Positions 1-5,390 of a DNA stretch of 5,866 nucleotides are shown here, in pieces. The first letter of the stretch is position 1; each line of letters opens with the position of its first letter. Both the position numbers and the translations under genes were made by a program. This DNA is from Sphingobacterium thalpophilum (lineage in GTDB: Bacteria; Bacteroidota; Bacteroidia; Flavobacteriales; Flavobacteriaceae), in contig CALPOS020000141.1 in NCBI GenBank assembly GCA_943325255.2, forward strand, positions 1-5,866, in the 5' to 3' direction. Below the pieces are notes generated by a model. It made no database searches. It worked only from the letters and a program-made list of their open reading frames with translations, and was not told the origin of the DNA.

Positions 1-629
1 ATTTGCTTTCAAAAGGATTGTTGCTTTCCATAGACAACGGTGATTTTGATTTGCTCAAGATTATCTCCGTCGCCGTTCGCGAAATGAGTGAAGGTGAACT
101 GCTTCAAATTGAAAAAGCACGTCGATTAGATATCAGTGAACACATTTACTACGAAATTATTCGAAAGAAAACAGCCACGCTTATTGCGTCTTGTTGTGCA
201 CTTGGCGCCAAATCTGTCAATGAAGATGAAGCACAAGTAGAAACCATGAGAAAGTTTGGAGAACTCATCGGTATGGCTTTTCAAATCAAAGATGACTTGT
301 TCGATTATACGGAAGATGCAATAGGAAAACCAACGGGTATTGATATCAAAGAACAAAAAATGACCTTGCCGTTAATTTATGTCATCAATAATTGTAGTGC
401 TAAAGAGAAGTCGTGGTTGATCAATTCCATCAAAAACTACAATAAAGATAAAAAGCGTGTGAAAGAAGTCATTGCTTTCGTAAAAAGCCAAAACGGACTC
501 GCGTACGCAGAACAAAAAATGATCGAATTTCAGCAAGAAGCCATTCAATTACTACAAAACTTCCCCGATTCCGACTACAAAGCTTCCCTATTTTTGATGG
601 TTAACTATGTAATTGAAAGAAAAATTTAA
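1..629 (+). CDS. Trans-polyprenyl diphosphate synthase, 3' part (N-terminus outside window)
   Basis: This is the C-terminal 209 or so residues of an all-alpha isoprenyl diphosphate synthase, the enzyme that extends an allylic diphosphate with isopentenyl diphosphate units. In flavobacteria the long-chain product usually supplies the menaquinone side chain. Counting from the first full codon (position 3), visible family motifs are the EMSEGELLQ helix (27-35), KKTATLIASCCALGA (55-69), and the second aspartate-rich motif GMAFQIKDDLFDY, with DDLFD at 97-101 binding Mg-diphosphate. It is followed by GKPTGIDIKEQKMTLPLIY, whose KxTG and lysines are also conserved. The first aspartate-rich motif and roughly 115-120 residues are missing because the window starts inside the gene, so the TTG at position 3 is an internal leucine codon and not a start. 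The reading frame is intact to TAA at 627-629. Chain length (hexaprenyl, octaprenyl or other) cannot be read from this part. No convincing terminator follows. Confidence 0.93.
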   Translation, partial: LLSKGLLLSIDNGDFDLLKIISVAVREMSEGELLQIEKARRLDISEHIYYEIIRKKTATLIASCCALGAKSVNEDEAQVETMRKFGELIGMAFQIKDDLFDYTEDAIGKPTGIDIKEQKMTLPLIYVINNCSAKEKSWLINSIKNYNKDKKRVKEVIAFVKSQNGLAYAEQKMIEFQQEAIQLLQNFPDSDYKASLFLMVNYVIERKI

Positions 630-697
630 TTTTTTTAATTATAAATCGCTGTAAAAGAGTAATTTAAAAAATAATTTTATTTTTATTCAAGGAACGT

Positions 698-726
698 GCA
701 ACCATTTTCTACACTTGTGCGTCTAT
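698..726 (+). promoter_or_regulatory. Candidate ECF-type promoter of the sigma-factor operon
   Basis: GCAACC at 698-703 and GTCTAT at 721-726 are separated by 17 bp. The AAC core at -35 and GTC/TCT core at -10 are the hallmarks of promoters read by ECF sigma factors, which commonly activate their own operons. Transcription would begin near 732-735, leaving a leader of about 20 nt before the TTG at 754. This is inferred from the motif and its position, not demonstrated. The box TACACTTG at 710-717 is a one-mismatch match to the housekeeping TAnnTTTG box and is a weaker alternative, because no TTG lies at the right distance upstream. Confidence 0.5.
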
Positions 727-753
727 GCTAACAGTAACACTTTACAAAAGGTT

Positions 754-1314
754 TTGAAAATAATCGATTTACATCAAGAAGAGAAAAACAGAATTCAACT
801 GGCAGTCGAAAACAATCGACAAGCACAACAGTTAATCTATTCTAAGTACGCTCACAAAATGTTAAGCGTTTGCCGTCAATATATACAAGATATCCATCAT
901 GCAGAAGACGTCATGATTACCGCCTTTATGAAAGTTTTTACCAGCCTCAAGAATTTTGAACACAAAGGCAGTTTTGAAGGTTGGATTCGACGCATCATGG
1001 TCAACGAATGTATTTCCTATATCAGAGCCAACAAGAAAGTTAGTTTTTTAGAAGAAGAAAGTTATAAAGAAGAAGGTGTTAATGGCACCGAGAGTCAATT
1101 CAATGTCGAAGAAATTCAGTTTCTAATTGACACTTTGCCGGATGGCTATAAGATGGTTTTCAATTTATACGCTATCGAAGGATACAAACATCAAGAAATT
1201 GCAGCGTTGCTTTCCATCAATGAAGGAACATCGAAATCACAATTATCACACGCAAGAAGAATCTTGCAAAACGAAATCAATACCTTAAAAGCACAGCAAA
1301 ATGGCACTAAATAA
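754..1314 (+). CDS. ECF-family RNA polymerase sigma factor (sigma-70, regions 2 and 4)
   Basis: A 186-residue sigma factor of the extracytoplasmic-function group, which directs RNA polymerase to a dedicated promoter set. Region 2 spans about residues 22-95: YAHKMLSVCRQYI (32-44), the core-binding and -10 recognition helices around AEDVMITAFMKVF (50-62), then FEGWIRRIMVNECISYIR (74-91). An acidic linker (99-120) leads to region 4 (about 121-178), with LPDGYKMVFNLYAIEGYKHQEIA and the recognition helix GTSKSQLSHARRIL (158-171). Start choice: the open frame runs back to a TTG at 715, but that lies between the elements of the likely promoter. The TTG at 754 gives MKIIDLHQEEK, matching the N-terminus I remember for flavobacterial homologues; no ATG is available until deep inside region 2. 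The 3' end overlaps the next gene by 14 nt, indicating translational coupling. The sigma family is certain; its regulon and inducing signal are unknown. Confidence 0.92.
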   Translation: MKIIDLHQEEKNRIQLAVENNRQAQQLIYSKYAHKMLSVCRQYIQDIHHAEDVMITAFMKVFTSLKNFEHKGSFEGWIRRIMVNECISYIRANKKVSFLEEESYKEEGVNGTESQFNVEEIQFLIDTLPDGYKMVFNLYAIEGYKHQEIAALLSINEGTSKSQLSHARRILQNEINTLKAQQNGTK

Positions 1315-2014
1315 ATTAGAAAAAGAATTTAAAAGTCAACTTGACCAACGAGAAATCAAACCGTCGGCAGCTGCTTGGGATCGATTAGATGCGATGTTAA
1401 CCGTTGGAGAAGAGAAAACGGTAAAGCCAATCTATAACTGGATTTACATCGCAGCAAGCATTATCGGATTTCTAGCAATTGGCTATGTGTTTTTTAGCAA
1501 TCCAGCAGAATTAGTAGATGTGAAAAGAACGGAAGTTGTTGAAAATAATGTGTCCAATCCTACAATCGATTCCATAAATAAAGAGCCACAAACACCAATT
1601 CAAATTCAAAAAGAAATTGAACTAATAGCAGACAATCAAGTGGCAACGCAAAAAAAGAACGCCGCAATTTCAACTTCTCAAAAAATCAATAAACAAATAA
1701 ACGTTCCCCAAAAGCAAATCGCACAAACCTCAAATACAAACAAAAATACTGTAGAACAACAAATCGAAAAATCAATCAATAATCAAAAAGCGAATGAATT
1801 TAACCAAATTTCACCAAATCCAATCACAAACAAATCGCAAATTGCCGAAGTCACCGCCAAAACAAATAATCCGACTGTCAAAGTAAACGCTTCCAATTTA
1901 CTTTCCGAAGTCGATAACGAACTAGAGCTTTCTTTTCGCGAGAAAGTAATCCGAAAAATCGACAAAAATTACAAAACCGTAAAAGTGGCACTCGCCAATC
2001 GTAATCAACAATAA
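1301..2014 (+). CDS. Single-pass membrane protein, probable anti-sigma / sigma-partner protein
   Basis: This 237-residue protein has three parts. A short charged N-terminal segment (1-43) contains IKPSAAAWDRLDAML (19-33). One hydrophobic helix follows (about 46-65, NWIYIAASIIGFLAIGYVFF). The rest is a long Asn/Gln/Lys-rich, low-complexity region (about 70-195) ending in a charged, better-ordered tail (200-237: LLSEVDNELELSFREKVIRKIDKNYKTVKVALANRNQQ). The layout suggests a cytoplasmic N-terminus and an exported C-terminal part. The gene starts inside the sigma-factor gene (ATG at 1301, 14-nt overlap), the usual place for an anti-sigma factor, and the W-x-RL-x-ML segment resembles the short cytoplasmic sigma-binding stretches of Bacteroidota partners. 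It has no cysteine at all, so it is not a zinc-binding (ZAS) anti-sigma factor. The anti-sigma role is inferred from context and topology; an alternative is a membrane protein simply co-expressed with the sigma factor. Confidence 0.7.
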   Translation: MALNKLEKEFKSQLDQREIKPSAAAWDRLDAMLTVGEEKTVKPIYNWIYIAASIIGFLAIGYVFFSNPAELVDVKRTEVVENNVSNPTIDSINKEPQTPIQIQKEIELIADNQVATQKKNAAISTSQKINKQINVPQKQIAQTSNTNKNTVEQQIEKSINNQKANEFNQISPNPITNKSQIAEVTAKTNNPTVKVNASNLLSEVDNELELSFREKVIRKIDKNYKTVKVALANRNQQ

Positions 2015-2044
2015 AACAATCATCAGTCAAAAAACGTAACAATC

Positions 2045-3079
2045 ATGAGAAATTTTACCTTTTATTTAGCCGGATTTTTAATCCTTTTTTTAACGCAAGT
2101 GTATGGTCAAGAAACGTTCGAATCTCGAGCCAAAAACATCGCTTTTAAAATCGAAAGCGTCACCAAGGAAGAAAAACTAGCACTCAAAGACGAAGTCGAA
2201 GCAGTCAACATCGAACTAGAAAAAAACCAAATTACCAAAGAACAAGCCGACGAGAAGAAAGCTAAATTAGCAGAAGTTCGAGCCAAAAATATTGAGACAA
2301 GAGTCGGTGCGCTGCAAGAAGAACTAAAAAACCTAGTGCAGGAAAAAGTCGATGGAAAAATTAAAGAAGAAGATTCAACCAGAAGATACACTTTTACTTT
2401 CCCAAATATGAAAATTAGCGATAAATTTAAAGAAGGAGAAAGCAGAACCACCTCGCAATTCGTATTCGCTTTTGGACTCAACAATCTCGCGACCAACAAA
2501 GCCGTAGCCAATTCCGATTATCGCTACTGGGGCTCGCATTTCTACGAATGGGGCGTTACTTGGAACTCGCGAATCCTCAAAAACAACAACCTTCTGCACG
2601 CAAAATACGGTCTGTCTTTAATGTACAACAACTTGCGCCCAACAGACAATCGCTATTTTGTTGAAAATGGCAACCAAACCAATCTCGAAGTCAGTGTAAC
2701 ACATCTAAGAGATTCTCGTTTTCGAAATGTATACTTAGTAGTTCCCATGCATGTCGAATTTGATTTTTCTGGAAAAACACAAAATGGCGATAAGACGATT
2801 TTCAAAACCCATCAAGCATTTCGCCTCGGTGTCGGTGGTTATGCAGGCGGTAACATCAAATCAAAACAAATTTTGTGTTATGAAGACGAAAATGGCAACG
2901 ATGTCCGACAAAAAACAAAAGGCGATTTCAATGTCAATGATTTTATCTACGGCGCCAGCGTCTATGTAGGTTATCAAGCGGTGAGTTTGTATGCCAAGTA
3001 TGATTTAAGTCCATTGTTCAGTGACAATTTAGTCGACCAGAACAATGTTTCCCTTGGACTCCGATTCGATTTTAATTAA
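2045..3079 (+). CDS. Exported outer-membrane beta-barrel protein with N-terminal coiled coil
   Basis: A 344-residue protein. Residues 1-21 form a signal peptide (MRNF, hydrophobic core FYLAGFLILFL, likely cut after VYG before Gln22); there is no lipobox cysteine. Residues 25-108 are highly charged, rich in Glu, Lys and Ala, and predicted to be helical coiled coil (EVEAVNIELEKNQITKEQADEKKAKLAEVRAKNIETRV). From about 115 the composition changes to alternating polar/aromatic stretches typical of beta strands (YTFTFPNMKI, YEWGVTWNSRIL, LLHAKYGLSLMYNNL, VYLVVPMHVEFDF, AFRLGVGGYAGGNIKSK, FIYGASVYVGYQAVSLYAKYDLSPLF). It ends in SLGLRFDFN, a near-terminal Phe beta-signal pattern. The gene begins 30 nt after the membrane-protein gene with no visible promoter between, so it is probably the third gene of the sigma operon and is followed by an intrinsic terminator. 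I infer an outer-membrane barrel with a periplasmic helical arm; specific function is unknown. Confidence 0.8.
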   Translation: MRNFTFYLAGFLILFLTQVYGQETFESRAKNIAFKIESVTKEEKLALKDEVEAVNIELEKNQITKEQADEKKAKLAEVRAKNIETRVGALQEELKNLVQEKVDGKIKEEDSTRRYTFTFPNMKISDKFKEGESRTTSQFVFAFGLNNLATNKAVANSDYRYWGSHFYEWGVTWNSRILKNNNLLHAKYGLSLMYNNLRPTDNRYFVENGNQTNLEVSVTHLRDSRFRNVYLVVPMHVEFDFSGKTQNGDKTIFKTHQAFRLGVGGYAGGNIKSKQILCYEDENGNDVRQKTKGDFNVNDFIYGASVYVGYQAVSLYAKYDLSPLFSDNLVDQNNVSLGLRFDFN

Positions 3080-3107
3080 AATTTTAAACCTTTGTTTATA
3101 GTTAGTG

Positions 3108-3134
3108 AAGCACTTCGAAAGAGGTGCTTTTTTT
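3108..3134 (+). terminator. Intrinsic terminator of the sigma-factor operon
   Basis: A 9-bp stem AAGCACTTC (3108-3116) / GAGGTGCTT (3121-3129) with one G-T wobble closes a GAAA tetraloop and runs directly into a seven-T tract (3128-3134). It starts 29 nt after the outer-membrane protein stop codon and is a textbook Rho-independent terminator for rightward transcription. It separates the sigma operon from the non-coding element and dnaG. Confidence 0.9.
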
Positions 3135-3164
3135 ATTAGGAGCCGGGAACCTGCTGTCCACTCA

Positions 3165-3182
3165 CCCGAGCGCAGCGAACGG
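3165..3182. repeat. REP-like GAGCGCAG motif, first copy
   Basis: CCCGAGCGCAGCGAACGG contains a GAGCGCAG core flanked by CCG (3166-3168) and CGG (3180-3182), an imperfect palindrome. The 11-base CCCGAGCGCAG (3165-3175) is repeated exactly at 3259-3269. Motifs of this type are scattered as short repeats through flavobacterial genomes. Here it lies in the 5' half of the larger intergenic element. Confidence 0.5.
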
Positions 3183-3257
3183 ACCGAACACAAATAATTA
3201 ATATTTATCTTGTGAGGTAATCTTTTTTGCTTTTCATCCAAATCACTACGATTGTCG

Positions 3258-3277
3258 CCCCGAGCGCAGTCGAGGGG
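3258..3277. repeat. REP-like GC-rich hairpin, second copy
   Basis: CCCC (3258-3261) pairs with GGGG (3274-3277). Inside, GA (3262-3263) can pair with TC (3270-3271) across a GCGCAG loop, leaving GA (3272-3273) bulged. The imperfect-palindrome form with a small bulge matches REP elements mobilised by Y1-type REP-associated transposases (RAYTs). No such transposase gene is in this window, so the link is from family knowledge only. The hairpin is strikingly GC-rich in an AT-rich spacer. Confidence 0.65.
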
Positions 3278-3347
3278 TCAATTATTTTTTGGACACAAAA
3301 AAGGATGCCGTTCCCATCAGGGCTAGGGTTACATCTTACCAAAAACC

Positions 3348-3381
3348 ATTGCCCAAAACCAACAAAAAATTCCTAACTTTG
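3348..3381 (+). promoter_or_regulatory. Housekeeping promoter of dnaG
   Basis: TAACTTTG at 3374-3381 is a perfect match to the Bacteroidota -7 box TAnnTTTG, and ATTG at 3348-3351 supplies the TTG -33 element with a 22-bp gap, within the accepted range. Transcription would start near 3387, giving a leader of about 27 nt before the TTG start codon at 3414. The box lies just downstream of the structured intergenic element and is not part of it. Confidence 0.75.
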
Positions 3382-3413
3382 ACGCTTTCCTGAATTTCAA
3401 ATTTCAACAAACT

Positions 3414-5390
3414 TTGATCTCAAAATCATCCATAGATACCGTTTTCGAAACCGCTCGCGTTGAAGAGGTAATCGGCGATTTTGTACAACTCAAACGAGCC
3501 GGAAGCAACTTCAAAGGATTGAGTCCATTTTCGGATGAGCGTTCACCTTCGTTTATGGTGTCTCCCGTCAAACAAATCTGGAAAGATTTTAGTTCTGGAA
3601 AAGGCGGAAATGCAGTAGCGTTCTTAATGGAGCACGAACATTTTACGTATCCAGAAGCCATTCGATATCTAGCACGAAAATACAATATTGAACTGGAAGA
3701 AACCGAGCAAACGCAAGAAGAAAAAGCCAATACAGATATCAAGGAAAGTATGTTTTTGGTGTCGGAATTTGCCAAGAATTATTTTCAAGACACACTCTTA
3801 AATTCAGAAGAAGGCAAAGCCATCGGTTATTCCTACTTTAAAGAAAGAGGTTTTACCAACGAAACCATCAAAAAGTTCGCTTTAGGATATTCTCCTGAAC
3901 AATGGGACGCTTTTTCAAAAGAAGCGTTAGGAAAAGGATTTAAGCTAGAATTCCTCGAAAGCACTGGACTAACTATTGTCAAAGAAGAACGCTTGATAGA
4001 TCGTTTTAGAGGTCGCGTGATGTTTCCCATTCACAGTATGTCTGGCAGAATTTTAGGTTTCGGCGGTCGAATTCTGACCAACGATAAAAAAGCCGCCAAA
4101 TATGTCAATTCGCCTGAAAGTGAAATTTACCACAAAAGCAAAGTGCTTTATGGAATTTACTACGCCAAACAAGCCATTGCAAAACAAAATAATTGCTTCT
4201 TAGTGGAAGGTTACACCGACGTTATTCAATTTCATCAAGCTGGAATCGAAAATGTGGTCGCATCGTCGGGAACGGCACTGACTCCTGATCAAATCCGATT
4301 AATCAATCGCCTTACAAAAAACATTACCGTTTTATACGACGGAGATGCGGCAGGATTGCGCGCTTCCATCCGCGGAATCGATTTGATTTTGGAAGAAGGC
4401 ATGAACGTCCGCGTTTGTAAGTTCCCGGAAGGAGAAGACCCAGACAGTTTTGCCAAGAAAACTTCTTACGAAGATTTGGTTTTGTACTTAGAGGAAAATG
4501 CCAGAGATTTTATTCAGTTTAAAGCGTCATTGCTCATGAATGAAGCCCAAAATGACCCCATCAAGAAAGCCGATTTGATTCGAGATATGGTGACCAGTAT
4601 TTCTAAAATACCAGATCGTATCAAAAGAGAAATCTATATTCAAGAGTGTTCTCGAATCATGGATATTTCTGAACAAGTGCTGCTCAATACGTTGGCGCAA
4701 TTGGTTCAAAAAGACCTTACTGAAGCAGGTAAAAAGGTCAAACAAGAACAGAAAGCTTTTGAAATTGTCAAGAACGAAAATCCAATCGCAGTTCAAAAAG
4801 TTGATGTGCTCTACGAATTAGAGCGAAAGATTATTGAAATCCTTTTGCTTTACGGCGATAAGTCGGAAGAATTTGAAGATGTTATTTTGAAAGCAAATGA
4901 CGAAGGTGAATTAGTAGAAGTATTCGAAAGAAAAGAGTATAAAGTTTTTCAAAGAATTTACCTGAGTTTACAAGAAGACGAAATTGAATTGGCTAACCCA
5001 ATGTTTTTGGGAATTTATAATCATATCATCCAGTATTTCCTTCAAAACGAATCCTTCAACTTAGAAGAGTATTTAATGAATCTTTCACCAGAATTCGCTC
5101 AAGAAGTGACCAACATTATCATGGAAAATGAGCTCAATGAACTCAGTAATTGGGAAGGACGAAATGTATTTGTAAAAATGAAAGAAGTTACTACAGCACA
5201 ATACGTTTCGGAAACAATATTAAGTATTCGATGGTTTTTGGTCGGTCAATTAGTCGAGGAACTAAAACACACTGTTTCAAAAGAACTAGAAGAAGATAAT
5301 TCGGAACACTTGCGAATGACCATGGATTACAATGGATTGATCAATTCGTTTTCAAAAAAACTAGGAAGAGTTTTGTCTCGTTATAGTTAG
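3414..5390 (+). CDS. dnaG: DNA primase DnaG
   Basis: This 658-residue replicative primase makes the RNA primers for DNA replication at the fork, normally with the DnaB helicase. Its order is: N-terminal zinc-ribbon-type domain (about 1-100), catalytic core (about 110-430) with RFRGRVMFPI (197-206) and GFGGR (215-219), and TOPRIM with EGYTDV (Glu265), DGDAAG (Asp309, Asp311) and DPDSF (Asp342, Asp344), so catalytic metal ligands are intact. A long helical C-terminal region (about 440-658) should contain the helicase-interaction domain. The four zinc-ligand positions of the N-terminal domain are Ser37, Ser40, Asp58 and Ser61, not Cys-His-Cys-Cys. It starts at TTG 3414 (MISKSSIDTVFE), which fits known flavobacterial N-termini and the promoter just upstream; no ATG is available. 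It is longer than E. coli DnaG (581 residues). Its stop overlaps that of the convergent response-regulator gene. Confidence 0.97.
   Translation: MISKSSIDTVFETARVEEVIGDFVQLKRAGSNFKGLSPFSDERSPSFMVSPVKQIWKDFSSGKGGNAVAFLMEHEHFTYPEAIRYLARKYNIELEETEQTQEEKANTDIKESMFLVSEFAKNYFQDTLLNSEEGKAIGYSYFKERGFTNETIKKFALGYSPEQWDAFSKEALGKGFKLEFLESTGLTIVKEERLIDRFRGRVMFPIHSMSGRILGFGGRILTNDKKAAKYVNSPESEIYHKSKVLYGIYYAKQAIAKQNNCFLVEGYTDVIQFHQAGIENVVASSGTALTPDQIRLINRLTKNITVLYDGDAAGLRASIRGIDLILEEGMNVRVCKFPEGEDPDSFAKKTSYEDLVLYLEENARDFIQFKASLLMNEAQNDPIKKADLIRDMVTSISKIPDRIKREIYIQECSRIMDISEQVLLNTLAQLVQKDLTEAGKKVKQEQKAFEIVKNENPIAVQKVDVLYELERKIIEILLLYGDKSEEFEDVILKANDEGELVEVFERKEYKVFQRIYLSLQEDEIELANPMFLGIYNHIIQYFLQNESFNLEEYLMNLSPEFAQEVTNIIMENELNELSNWEGRNVFVKMKEVTTAQYVSETILSIRWFLVGQLVEELKHTVSKELEEDNSEHLRMTMDYNGLINSFSKKLGRVLSRYS

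Larger units (their letters stand above)
3138..3330. repeat. Intergenic structured element with conserved complementary ends (possible structured RNA)
   Basis: About 190 non-coding bases lie between the terminator and the dnaG promoter. The two ends can pair: AGCC (3141-3144) with GGCT (3321-3324), GGGAAC (3145-3150) with GTTCCC (3310-3315), and further in either TGTCC (3155-3159) with GGACA (3291-3295) or CTTTTTTG (3222-3229) with CAAAAAAG (3296-3303). The last two pairings cross each other, so they are either alternatives or a pseudoknot. The centre is variable-looking and holds REP-like motifs. From memory, ends of the form GGAGCY...CCTGCTGTCC and GGATGCCG...CATCAGGGCTAGGG recur in many Bacteroidota intergenic regions. 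Architecture (conserved ends, long variable middle) suggests a structured RNA such as the 'skipping-rope' class, but this name is an unverified guess. No own promoter is obvious on either strand, so the transcribed strand is undetermined. Confidence 0.6.

Noticed and set aside
691..695. GGAAC as the -35 box of an ECF promoter
   Set aside because: It matches the classic box, but its distance to GTCT at 721 is 25 bp, too long; GCAACC at 698-703 has the right 17-bp spacing.
2107..2511. 134-codon open frame on the minus strand
   Set aside because: It lies wholly inside the exported-protein gene, is an antisense reading of its Lys/Glu-rich coiled coil (Ser/Leu/Phe-rich product), and shows no family motif.
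3086..3093. AACCTTTG as a -7 box driving a transcript into the structured element
   Set aside because: It has one mismatch to TAnnTTTG at a key base, no clear -33 element, and transcripts would hit the terminator at once.
3029..3241. 70-codon open frame on the minus strand across the end of the barrel gene and the intergenic region
   Set aside because: It runs through a terminator hairpin and the structured element; the product has no coherent protein character.
3138..3330. CRISPR array or insertion-sequence ends
   Set aside because: There are only two copies of an 11-base repeat, no regular spacing, no target-site duplication and no transposase gene.
3404..3775. 123-codon open frame on the minus strand
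   Set aside because: It is antisense to the conserved N-terminal domain of dnaG, with a low-complexity Ser-rich product and no recognisable domain.
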